DNA of 64,000 nucleotides from AP-15 sp963701815 (GTDB lineage Bacteria; Pseudomonadota; Alphaproteobacteria; ATCC43930; CGMCC-115725). Shown here in pieces: positions 1 through 8,402 of this stretch; positions within the stretch are counted from its first letter, which is position 1, and every line of letters starts with the position of its first letter. Under the pieces are notes generated by a model, which was given only the letters and a program-made list of their open reading frames with translations, made no database searches and was not told the DNA's origin. The DNA is taken from the NCBI GenBank assembly GCA_963701815.1, contig CAVPBN010000008.1, positions 1 through 64,000 of the forward strand, given 5' to 3'. Made by a program: the position numbers and the translations under genes.

Positions 1-2
1 AA

Positions 3-107
3 TGGAAAGAGCGCCGGAGCGGCGAGCGGCGGGAGATGCCGATCGACGCGGCCCTGGCGGCGTTGGCAGGCGCCCGGACAGACAAGGGCCGCACTCGTTG
101 GAGCTGA
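3..107 (+). CDS. C-terminal end of a truncated gene, possibly prolyl-tRNA synthetase
   Basis: The first frame open from the left edge ends with TGA at 105-107 and gives about 34 residues. The stretch WKERRSGERREMPIDAALAA resembles the basic, then acidic, then Ala/Leu-rich tail of bacterial ProS proteins. Knowledge used: proS often lies just before lolC in alphaproteobacteria. Only the tail is in the window, so the call rests on a short resemblance plus gene order and is weak. The small gene that follows overlaps its end. Confidence 0.3.
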   Translation, partial: WKERRSGERREMPIDAALAALAGARTDKGRTRWS

Positions 108-343
108 GCCAGACCGCTTCCGGAGCGGACGCGGGGCAAGCATTGTTCGAACTGGCGAATTTGCGTCCCGAGCGCAGCGGCTTGCGGTTTGACGGGTTTA
201 TCCCGCAAAGAGGCGGCGCCCGCGGCAAACTCGCCCGGGCTTTGGGTGGAATTGAGCCGCACATGCTGATCGACTATTGGAACGGCGTCGTCGAACATGT
301 CGAAGATGCGTTGAACGCCGTTACCGCGATCGGCGCACGGTGA
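98..343 (+). CDS. small hypothetical protein upstream of lolC
   Basis: A reading frame of about 81 aa starts at a possible TTG at 98, with a weak AAGGG upstream, and ends 10 nt before the lolC GTG. The codon pattern looks coding, and the C-terminal half is amphipathic and helical (around IDYWNGVVEHVEDALNAV). The frame is open to position 2, so a longer start at ATG 2 cannot be excluded, but the proposed TTG fits a short overlap with the preceding gene. I do not recognise a family. Its position suggests co-transcription with lolCD. Confidence 0.35.
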   Translation: MELSQTASGADAGQALFELANLRPERSGLRFDGFIPQRGGARGKLARALGGIEPHMLIDYWNGVVEHVEDALNAVTAIGAR

Positions 344-353
344 AACGCCCAAC

Positions 354-1598
354 GTGATCTTCGATGCTTTCGAGCGGATGGTTGCGTTCCGCTATCTGCG
401 GGCGCGGCGCCAGGAAGGGTTCGTCTCGGTCATCGCGATCTTTTCGCTGCTCGGGATCGCCCTCGGCGTCGCCACGCTGATTATCGTGATGTCGGTCATG
501 AACGGGTTTCGCGCCGATCTGCTCGGCCGCATCCTCGGTCTGAACGGCGCTTTGGGCGTCTATGCCGAGACCGGTCCGCTCGCCGGTTTCGCGGCCGCGG
601 CACAAAAGATCGAGCGGCTTCCCGGTGTCACCGCTGCGCTCCCGGTGGTCGAGGGACAGGTCATGGCGACCACCGGGTTCGGCGCTGCCGGCGCGCTGGT
701 GCGCGGGATGCGGCCTGACGACCTGCGCCGACTGAAGCTGGTCTCGGCGCATATCGCCGAAGGCTCGCTGGCCGGTTTCGGCGATGACGAAATCGCCATC
801 GGCGACCGCCTGGCGCGCCGGTTGGGGGTCAGGGTCGGTAGCGCCGTTACCGTGATTTCGCCGCAGGGGACGGCCACTGCTTTTGGCACAATGCCGCGGA
901 TCAAGACCTACCATGTCGTCGCCCTGTTCGACGTCGGCATGTACGAATACGACAACAGCTTCATCTATGCCCCGCTCGCCGCGGCGCAGCTCTTTTTCCA
1001 AGTCCCTGACGCCGCGACCAGCCTCGAGGTTTTCCTCACCGATCCCGATCGGGTGCGGGAGCCGGCAAGGCTGATTGCCTCCACCCTCGACCGCCCGTTG
1101 CGGATCGTCGATTGGCAGCAGGCCAATGCAAGTCTTTTCAATGCAGTAGAAATCGAACGTAATGTTATGTTTTTGATACTGACCTTGATCATCGTCGTCG
1201 CCGCCTTCAACATCATTTCGAGCATGATCATGATGGTGAAGGACAAGGGGCGCGACATCGCCATCCTGCGGACGATGGGCGCCTCGCGCGGCATGATCCT
1301 GCGCATCTTCATGCTGTCCGGAGCGAGCATCGGCATCCTCGGCACGGTCGCCGGGCTGTTGCTCGGCATTCTCTTCACGCAAAACATCGAGCGAATTCGT
1401 CAAGTCATTCAAAACATGATCGGAACCGACTTGTTCTCGGCGGAAATCTATTTCTTCACACGGATCCCGGCGCGGCTCGATGCGGGCGAGGTCGCGAGCG
1501 TTGCGATCATGGCGCTGGCCCTGTCGTTTCTGGCCACGCTCTACCCGTCGTGGCGGGCAGCCCGCCTCGACCCGGTCGAGGCGCTGCGCTACGAATGA
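354..1598 (+). CDS. lolC: lipoprotein-releasing ABC transporter permease LolC/LolE
   Basis: Inner-membrane permease of the Lol system, which extracts outer-membrane lipoproteins from the inner membrane and passes them to LolA. It has 414 aa, the usual family length. The N-terminus has the family pattern (FRYLRARR, then a TM helix around residues 20-45 ending MSVMNGFR), then a large periplasmic domain (about 50-260), then three TM helices with the coupling sequence KDKGRDIAILRTMGAS near residue 300. It ends SWRAARLDPVEALRYE, as LolC/E proteins do. The start is GTG at 354. Its TGA overlaps the lolD ATG (ATGA). Alphaproteobacteria often have one LolC/E-type permease, so C versus E is not distinguished. 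Confidence 0.93.
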   Translation: MIFDAFERMVAFRYLRARRQEGFVSVIAIFSLLGIALGVATLIIVMSVMNGFRADLLGRILGLNGALGVYAETGPLAGFAAAAQKIERLPGVTAALPVVEGQVMATTGFGAAGALVRGMRPDDLRRLKLVSAHIAEGSLAGFGDDEIAIGDRLARRLGVRVGSAVTVISPQGTATAFGTMPRIKTYHVVALFDVGMYEYDNSFIYAPLAAAQLFFQVPDAATSLEVFLTDPDRVREPARLIASTLDRPLRIVDWQQANASLFNAVEIERNVMFLILTLIIVVAAFNIISSMIMMVKDKGRDIAILRTMGASRGMILRIFMLSGASIGILGTVAGLLLGILFTQNIERIRQVIQNMIGTDLFSAEIYFFTRIPARLDAGEVASVAIMALALSFLATLYPSWRAARLDPVEALRYE

Positions 1599-2293
1599 CT
1601 CTGCCGATGTCGGGGGAGCCGGCGCTCGAATTGCGCGGCGTGCGGCGGGTGTTTAGCAACGGCGGGGTCGAGATCGCAGTGCTGGGCGGGATCGATCTGG
1701 TCCTGCACGCCGGTGAGGTGGTGGCTTTGGTCGGCCCATCCGGCGCCGGCAAGTCGACCCTGTTGCATGTTGCCGGTCTGCTCGAACGCCCGGATGGCGG
1801 CGCGGTGCTGATCCGCGGCCGGGATTGCGGTGGTCTGTCGGATCAGCAGCGGACCTTGCTGCGCCGCTCGGAACTGGGGTTTGTCTACCAATTTCATCAC
1901 CTGCTGCCCGAATTCTCGGCGCAGGAAAACGTTATGTTGCCGCAGATGATTGCCGGTATCGGCCGCGCCCGCGCGCGGGGAAAAGCAGCGGATCTGCTGA
2001 GCCGGGTCGGGCTGGCGGCGCGCGCCGGACACCGGCCGGCCCGGCTCTCCGGCGGGGAGCAGCAGCGCGTAGCGATCGTCCGGGCATTGGCCAACGACCC
2101 CAAGATCCTGCTCGCCGACGAGCCGACCGGCAATCTCGACCATGCGACCGGCGAGGGGGTGCTGGACACATTGCTCGACCTGGTCCGCCGCACCGGCCTC
2201 GCCGCGCTGATCGCCACCCACAACCTCGAACTCACCCGCCGCCTCGACCGCATCGTCGCCCTCGAGGACGGCAGGCTCAGAGCAGCGGATTAG
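1595..2293 (+). CDS. lolD: lipoprotein-releasing ABC transporter ATP-binding protein LolD
   Basis: ATPase of the LolCDE complex that powers lipoprotein release. It has 232 aa. Visible motifs are Walker A GPSGAGKST near residue 48, the Q-loop region VYQFHHLLPEFSAQENV, ABC signature LSGGEQQRVAIVRAL, Walker B ILLADEPTGNLD and the switch His in IATHN. The start is set at the ATG inside the ATGA junction with lolC, although the frame stays open for 45 nt upstream. In relatives dnaE usually follows; here the gene is followed by decayed phage-type sequence. Confidence 0.95.
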   Translation: MTLPMSGEPALELRGVRRVFSNGGVEIAVLGGIDLVLHAGEVVALVGPSGAGKSTLLHVAGLLERPDGGAVLIRGRDCGGLSDQQRTLLRRSELGFVYQFHHLLPEFSAQENVMLPQMIAGIGRARARGKAADLLSRVGLAARAGHRPARLSGGEQQRVAIVRALANDPKILLADEPTGNLDHATGEGVLDTLLDLVRRTGLAALIATHNLELTRRLDRIVALEDGRLRAAD

Positions 2294-2417
2294 CCGTATT
2301 CCCCTGGCCCAGGCACCAAACGATTCGTCGAGCGCGGCCAACCCACGCTCAAGCGCGCGGACATGGAGCTGCTCACAGATATTTTGTTTGTTGACGAACT
2401 CGCCATGGTTGTGTATC

Positions 2418-2432
2418 GAACAAAACATGAAC
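2418..2432. promoter_or_regulatory. alphaproteobacterial LexA (SOS) box
   Basis: The sequence GAAC-AAAACAT-GAAC is the reverse complement of the GTTC-N7-GTTC direct repeat bound by LexA in alphaproteobacteria. It lies 125 nt after lolD and before the broken methylase. No intact downstream gene explains it, so it may be a leftover operator of a lost SOS gene. Confidence 0.5.
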
Positions 2433-2496
2433 TATCGTTCGCCGCGGGGCCTCGGACAAGCTTTGGTAGGCTGGCTCCCGACCGGGATAGCTAGCT

Positions 2497-2870
2497 AAGA
2501 ACGGCGGCGCTCCCCACATACATAATTTCGGGCTCGGTGCAAAAGGCCGGTACCGCGCCAACGTGCTCGATTATCCGAGCGTCAACTGTTTGCATCCGGC
2601 CCGGCGCGGTGACCTCCACCGGCATCCCACCTCCAAGCCGGTGGGGCTCGTCGCCGACCTTGATCCGCGACCGCAGCCGGCGCAACGGAATTATCCTCGA
2701 CCCGTTCGGCGGCAGCGGCACCACGATCCTGGCGGCCGAGCGCACCGGCCGCATTGCCCGGGTGATCGAGCTCGACCCCCTCTACGTCGATGTCGCGATC
2801 CGCCGCTGGGAAGCAGATCACCGACGCGTCAGCAAGCAGCGCGCGCTGATCAAGTCGCTTGATGGCAAAA
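2497..2870 (+). pseudogene. DNA methyltransferase (phage-type N4/N6), 5'-truncated and frameshifted
   Basis: The C-terminal third of a DNA methylase is readable in two frames. The first runs through NFGLGAKGRYRANVLDYPSV and HPTSKPVGLVADL. After a shift near 2665 the second continues with RDRSRRNGIILDPFGGSGTT (the SAM-binding motif DPFGGSGTT) and ends IELDPLYVDVAIRRWE. Everything upstream, including the catalytic DPPY-type motif, is missing, with a breakpoint near 2497. Methylases of this type commonly precede a DUF5681 gene and a terminase-like gene in alphaproteobacterial phage-derived cassettes, which is the order here. Confidence 0.8.
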
Positions 2871-3043
2871 GCCCTGCAAGGCGATGTCCGGGCCACCACC
2901 GCCGTGCTCGCCCTCTATGCCCGGGTCATCTCCCCACGGTCGAAGACGGCGGCTGGCCGGTCGAGGAGGATGAACTGCTGATCCTTCGCCGTTTCGGGCC
3001 CCGCCTGCTCAAGGCTCTCGGCAAGAAGGAACCCGGAAGATGA
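2862..3043 (+). pseudogene. DUF5681-type phage-associated protein remnant
   Basis: A short remnant reads MAKALQGDVRATTAVLALYA in one frame and, after a shift near 2930, EEDELLILRRFGPRLLKALG in another. It ends with TGA at 3041-3043, overlapping the ATG of the terminase remnant. The pattern 'KALxGD.RA...' followed by an acidic then basic helix matches the C-terminal half of DUF5681 proteins as I remember them. The N-terminal part (usually GNPKGRP-like) is absent. Confidence 0.55.
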
Positions 3044-4198
3044 GCATCGATCGGAACCTTTCCGACATAGTCTATCGGACCCATTTCGGCGCCTTCGTCT
3101 ATCGCGCCTTCGAGGCGTTCGATCCGGGCCAGCACCTGGTCCCCAACTGGCATATCGATGCCATCTGCCACCAGGTCCAGCAAATGGTGACCGGCAAAAC
3201 GCGCAAGCGGCTAGTCCTGAACCTGCCGCCTCGTACGCTGAAGTCGTTCATCGTCTCGGTGGCGCTGCCGGCCTGGTTGCTGGGTCGCAATCCCGACATC
3301 GGGATCATCTGCGCCAGCTACTCGGGCGAGCTGGCAACCAAATTCTCCCGTGACTGCCGGGCGTTGCGGGAGACGCCGTTCTATAAGCGCCTCTTTCCCG
3401 GCACCAGGCTCAATCCCAAGAAGGCGTCCGAGGGCGAATTCGAAACCACAAAGCGGGGCTATCGCCTCGCCACCTCGGTCGGCGGCACGCTGACCGGACG
3501 CGGCGGCGCGGTTCTGATCGTCGACGATCCGCTCAAGGCCAACGATGCGGGTTCGGAGTCTGCGCGGCGTGCCTCGATCGACTGGTTCCGCGGCACCGCC
3601 CTGAGCCGGCTCGATGATTCGGCACCGATACGATATCGCGCCGGACCGCAAGAGCTTCCAGCGGGTCGTGCTGTGCTGCGATCCCGCCGGCAAAGCTGGC
3701 GCCGGCAACGACTACACCGCGATCGTCGTCGTCGGCGTCCGGGAAAAGGCCCTCCACGTGCTCCAGGTCGGCCGCGGCCATTGGACCGTACTGCAGACGC
3801 GCGAGCAGATCATCGCGCTCGCCGCGCAATGGATGGTCGATCTCATCATCGTCGAGGATACCAGCAGTGGCATGGGCCTGATCCAGCTGTTGCAGGAGGA
3901 GCCCCGTCTCGATGTCGTCGGCCGCAAGCCGGATGCCGACAAGGTGACCCGAATGAGCCGGCAACAGGGCCGCTTTGAAGCGAGGCGCATCCTCCTCCCA
4001 AACGAAGCCCCCTGGCTCGCCGAGTTCGAGAACGAGCTCTTCGCCTTTCCCGGCGGCCGCTACGATGACCAGGTCGATGCGCTGTTGCTGTTCCTCGACT
4101 GGTTTGCCCAGAATGAGCCCTATCTCCAGCCCCCGGTCTTTCACCCACCGGTCATCATTTTCTCTCCGTGGAGAGATTCCTGGAACGAAGCGGAGTAG
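3040..4198 (+). pseudogene. phage terminase large subunit with internal deletion and frame change
   Basis: The N-terminal ATPase part is intact in frame from ATG 3040: LNLPPRTLKSF near residue 65 is the Walker A-like segment, and a Walker B-like VLIVDDP follows. At about 3615, right after LSRLDD, the reading jumps to the C-terminal nuclease part in another frame: VVLCCDPAGKAG, IVEDTSSGMGL and GRYDDQVDALLLFLDWF. Full-length relatives have roughly 150-200 more residues between these blocks, so a central segment is deleted as well as the frame being lost. ATP-driven DNA packaging would not be possible. With the methylase and DUF5681 remnants it marks an old phage-derived insertion after lolD. 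Confidence 0.85.
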
Positions 4199-4293
4199 AC
4201 CGATTGGCCGGTGAGGGATTGAACCCGATCGGTCGCGTCCGCCACGGGGCCGCCCAGCGATCGCCAGCGCCTCGCCTAGGATGTTTCAGGGGC

Positions 4294-4450
4294 AAATTCC
4301 CTGATCCGGCCGGTAAACGCGATACAATTCCCTGATTACGGAAATTCCCTGTTCCCGTGACCAGGGAATTTCTTCTCCAACCCATTAAAATCGGCTGTCG
4401 ATTCGCGGCGATCGGATGCCGATCCGACCGGGAAACGGCGAAATTCCCTG
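4294..4450. repeat. cluster of AATTCCCTG repeats with a perfect hairpin
   Basis: Five copies of (A/C)AATTCCCTG lie in 160 nt: direct copies near 4294, 4325, 4342 and 4441, and an inverted copy at 4362-4371. The copies at 4341-4351 and 4362-4372 form a perfect 11-bp inverted repeat (GAAATTCCCTG / CAGGGAATTTC) with a 10-nt loop, followed by a pyrimidine-rich tract. The 342-nt space 4199-4540 holds no convincing gene. Similar AATTCCCTG clusters recur between genes in alphaproteobacteria in my memory; their function is not known to me. Confidence 0.7.
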
Positions 4451-4540
4451 TATTTTTCGCTGTTAGCAGGGTAGCAAGGCGGAGACGGGTTCGCTCAGGA
4501 CTGGCTGCTCAGCCAGTCGGGCATTCGGGAGGATCAAGCC

Positions 4541-5687
4541 ATGCCGAATAATCAGCATTGGGTCGGCACCTGGACCACGTCGCCGGCGCCGGCGGAGACC
4601 GGGGCTTTCAACAACCAGACCTTGCGCATGACCATGCGCGCCAGCCTCGGCGGCAACCGGGTGCGGGTGCGGATCTCGAACGCCTATGGCCGGCGTCCGC
4701 TCGACATCGGCGGCGCGCATATCGCGCTGCGCGACGCGGGGCCGGCGATCGTCGCCGATTTCGGACCGTAAGCTCGCGTTCGGCGGTGCGGCGACGGCGA
4801 CGATCGCGGCGGGCGCCGTCCTGTTCAGCGATCCGGTTGCGCTCGATCTTGCGCCGCTCGCCGACCTCGCCGTCAGCCTCTATCTGCCCGGCGAGGTCCC
4901 GAACGATCTTCAGATCACCGGCCGCTATGCGCGGCAGACCAACTACGTCTCGCCGCCGGGCGATTTCGCCGCGGCGCAGGCGATGCCGATCGCCAGCCTG
5001 ACCAGCGACTGGTTCTTCGTCTGCGGCGTCGACGTGGCCGCCGACGCCGACACCGGCGGCATCGTCACCCTCGGCGACTCGCTGACCGACGGCAACATCT
5101 CGACGATCGACGCCTTCTGCCGCTGGCCCGACCAACTCGCCCGCCGCCTCGCGGCGCGCCGTCGCGGCCGGCCGATGGCGGTGATGAACCAGGGGCTCGG
5201 CGGCAACCGCATCCTCTTCGACATCCGCGGCGACAGCGGTCTGCGCCGCTTCGACCGCGACGTGTTGGCCCAGCCCGGGGTCACCCACGTCATCGTCATG
5301 CTCGGCACCAACGATCTGCGCAACCGCTGGAAGAAGCCGGAAGAGGAACCGACCGCATCGCAGATGATCGCCGGGTTGAACCAGATGGCGGTGCGCGCCC
5401 ACAGCGCCGGCATCGCGATCCTCGGCGCCACGCTGACGCCGTTCGGCAACGAAACCTATATGGCCGGCGCCTGGAACCCGCAGCGCGAGCAGGTCCGGGC
5501 GGCAGTCAACGGCTGGATCCGCGACGCCGGCGCCTTCGATGCGGTCGCCGATTTCGACAAGGCGCTGCGCGACCCCGAGCATCCGACGCAGATGCTGCCG
5601 AGTTGCGATTGCGGCGACGGTCTGCACCCGAGCGATCTCGGCTACAGCAGGATGGGCGACGCGATCGACCTGGCGCTGTTCGAATAG
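4541..5687 (+). CDS. SGNH/GDSL-family hydrolase (single-base frameshift)
   Basis: Esterase/lipase-type SGNH hydrolase of about 380 aa if the frame is restored. The start ATG 4541 follows GGGAGGATCAAGCC. The first frame (IGTWTTSPAP-like N-terminus, residues 1-75) ends prematurely because TTT at 4759-4761 has one T too many; the next frame continues directly with SDRKLAFGG. Block I GDSLTDG carries the nucleophile Ser near 5070. GLGGNR and GTNDL supply the oxyanion Gly and Asn, and DGLHPSDLGY the Asp/His pair. No signal peptide is evident. The substrate cannot be told. The clean continuity on both sides of the T run suggests a sequencing indel or a recent mutation. Confidence 0.85.
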
Positions 5688-5786
5688 CCGTATCAAGCGG
5701 CCCGCGGGGGCGTTGCCCGCCGGGACAGCTCGTCTCGGCAAACTGCTGTACGGCTGCCGGGTCGGCTCATGGTCCTGCAAGTCGCG

Positions 5787-6545
5787 TCAGGGCCGGCGCG
5801 GCCGAAACAGGTGATAGTGGTCAGGGCGGTAGAGTCGACTGTCGGGTCCTATTCGGCTCAGGGCGGGGCCGACCAGGATCAATGCGGTGCGGGTGATCCG
5901 TACGGCTTTGACCTTGTCGCAGATATCGGCGAGCGTGCCGCGGATGAGCAATTCGTCGGGCCAGCTGACGCGATGGGCGACGACGGCCGGGCAGTCGGTC
6001 CCATACGGCGGGATCAGGGTTTGGACGATGCCGGCGAGGTTGGCGATCGACAGGTGGATCGCCAGGGTGGCGCCGGTGGCGGCGAGATGTTCGAGCGCCT
6101 CACCCTCGGGCATCGCCGTCGAGCGTACGGCGATGCGGGTCAGAATCACGGTCTGGGCGATCTCCGGCAGGGTCAGTTCGCAGCCGAGCGCGGCGGCGGC
6201 GGCGGCAAAGGCCGGGACGCCCGGGGTCACGTCGAACGGGATGCCGAGCGCGTCGAGCCGCCGCATCTGCTCGGCGATGGCGCCATAGAGCGACGGATCG
6301 CCCGAATGCAGCCGGGCGACGTCGAACCCGACATGGTCCGCCTGGGCGATGTGGTCGACGATCTCGTCGAGGGTCAACGGCGCGCTGTCGATCAGCCGGG
6401 CGCCCGGCGGCGCGGCGCCGAGGATTTCGACCGGCACCAGCGAGCCGGCGTAAATGCAGACCGGGCAGCTCTCGATCAGCCGCAGCCCGCGCAGCGTGAT
6501 CAGATCGGGCGCGCCGGGACCTGCGCCGATGAAATGCACGGTCAC
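5787..6545 (-). CDS. cobM: precorrin-4 C11-methyltransferase CobM
   Basis: SAM-dependent methylase of the aerobic cobalamin pathway, converting precorrin-4 to precorrin-5. It has about 252 aa from the GTG at 6545, which has AAGGCGG 10 nt upstream; another GTG at 6569 adds eight residues. Family features are VHFIGAGPGAPDLITLRG at the N-terminus, the conserved LHSGDPSLYGA segment near residue 85, and VTPGVPAFAAAAA. No other precorrin genes adjoin it, although cobA lies 11 kb away. The upstream 230 nt show no recognisable cobalamin riboswitch. Confidence 0.93.
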   Translation of the reverse strand: MTVHFIGAGPGAPDLITLRGLRLIESCPVCIYAGSLVPVEILGAAPPGARLIDSAPLTLDEIVDHIAQADHVGFDVARLHSGDPSLYGAIAEQMRRLDALGIPFDVTPGVPAFAAAAAALGCELTLPEIAQTVILTRIAVRSTAMPEGEALEHLAATGATLAIHLSIANLAGIVQTLIPPYGTDCPAVVAHRVSWPDELLIRGTLADICDKVKAVRITRTALILVGPALSRIGPDSRLYRPDHYHLFRPRRP

Positions 6546-6781
6546 GACGAAACCGCCTTGGCCAACCACGCTGCGGCGGGCGTCTGCGGCGCCGGGCTAC
6601 CTCGCATGCGGCAGGTCGCGGCTATCGGGGTCGGCAATGCGATTCTCCTCGTCAGCCCGACGGACCGCGCCGGGCCGCCTGGTCTTTTTACTGGATTGCG
6701 CGGCTTCCGCCCGAGTTTCTTGGGTTTTGATTGCCGGCGACGATGATTTGCGCGAGCCTTTAACGACTGTACCGGCTACGG

Positions 6782-8402
6782 TTGACCCTATTGCGCCTTT
6801 TGCTGTTGAGCCTCGTCGTCGCGGCCGCCGTCGGGCTGGCGCCGGAGCACCCTTTGGCGGACCCGCATCCGGCGGATTTGCTGTCGACCATGTCGCCGCC
6901 CGCCGGCCGCGTCGGGCGGGTCAGTGGGATTTCGGGCAAGGCCGAGTTTCGCGCTGCGGACGAAACCCGGTGGGCCGTTGCCGAAACCAACGATCCGATG
7001 GCGACCGGCTTTGCGCTGCGGACCGGGGTTGCCGGCCGGGCGCAAATCGAGATCGGCGCCGATACGATCGACCTGTCCGACGCCAGCGCAGTCGAAATCG
7101 CCGATCTGGACGACACGCGCCTCCGCGTTGTTCTGAAACAGGGGCGGATCGGCGCCATACTGCCGCGGACCGGCGCCGCCGAGACGGTCGAGATCGGGCT
7201 GGCGCACGGCAACGGCGTGGAGCTGTCGCGGCCTGGAGATTACGACATCGATGCCGGCGGCGACGGCCGGCCGCCGCGCGTCACGGTCTTCGCCGGACGC
7301 GCCCGGCTGGCCGATGGCGGGGCCGCGCTCGGCATCGCGGCCGGAGAGGCGGTGCAGTATGAGACAGCCGCGCCCGCTCCGATCGCCGTGACGATCAGGC
7401 CCGCCGCAGGCGACGCATTCGCCGAATGGCGGCGCGCGCACGCGGCCGATGCAGCACGGATCGCCGCATCCGTCGCCGGCTCGCCCGGCCTGACCGGCCT
7501 TGCCGAGCTGGCTTCGGCCGGGCGCTGGCAGAGCACCGCGGCCTATGGCGGGGTGTGGCTGCCCACCGCGGTCGAGGATGGTTGGGCGCCGTATCGGCAC
7601 GGCCATTGGCGCTGGATTGCGCCGTGGGGCTGGACCTGGATCGACGATCAGCCTTGGGGCTTTCTCCCCTCGCATTACGGCCGCTGGGTGTCGCTCGGCC
7701 GGCGCTGGGCCTGGGTGCCGGGCGCACCGGGCGGACAGCCCGTCTTCATGCCGGCGGTCGTCGCCTTTCTCGGCACTCCGGGCGTCGGGCTCAGCTACGC
7801 CGGCGGCAGCGGGCCTGCGATCGGCTGGTTCCCTCTGGCGCCGGGCGAAGCCTATTGGCCGAGTTATACCCACGATCTTGCCTATATCCGGGAGCTGAAT
7901 CGGAGCGCCCTCACCGACCTCGGCCAGATCCGCCTGCAGCCGGACGGGTACCCGAGCGAAGCCGCTGACGGGCGTTTCGCCAACCGGCTTGCCGCCAGCG
8001 TCGTCCCGCGTCCGGTGTTTCTCGCCGGCCAGCCGGTCGCGCCGGCCCTGCTCGAACTGCCCCCGCAGCGGCTGCTGAATGCGCCGGTCATCATGGGATC
8101 GCCCCGGATTGCGCCGACCGCGCCGATTGCGCCGCAGGCAATCGCCGTCGCCTCGATCGGCCGCCCTCGTCCGCCCGCCGCGCACGGCGCGTGCGCTGGC
8201 GCGGATCGCGGCCTGGCTCAAGACCGTGCGGATTGCGACGATGCGTTCGCGATACTATCAGAATGCCGCCCGCGTCCGCGTTTTTCGCGTTCGCGCGGCA
8301 TATGCCGGCTCGCCTCGGCTGCACCGCCTGATCGTGCTCAACGGGGGCCATCTGGTGCGTATCGGCCCTGGCCCCGGCACCCGCAGGAAAGAAATCGAAT
8401 GA
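6782..8402 (+). CDS. secreted FecR-domain / DUF6600 protein (frameshifted near 8160)
   Basis: Predicted exported protein. A TTG start at 6782 leads into a hydrophobic signal (LLRLLLLSLVVAAAVGL). A FecR-like beta domain follows (residues about 40-215). Then comes the Trp-rich DUF6600 segment with Y/W repeats such as HGHWRWIAPWGWTWIDDQPW near residues 270-300. Near 8162 the frame must shift (extra C) to reach the C-terminus in the third frame (ARALARIAAWLKTVR), which ends TGA at 8400-8402 overlapping the ATG of the next gene. Without the shift the gene reads straight into the aldolase, an artefact. Function unknown; such proteins are thought to act in the cell envelope. Confidence 0.8.

Noticed and set aside
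4608..5780. 390-aa minus-strand frame over the SGNH gene
   Set aside because: Antisense shadow; the plus strand contains the SGNH blocks.
6546..6781. Possible cobalamin riboswitch before cobM
   Set aside because: I could not find the conserved B12-box-like sequence or a matching fold on the minus strand.
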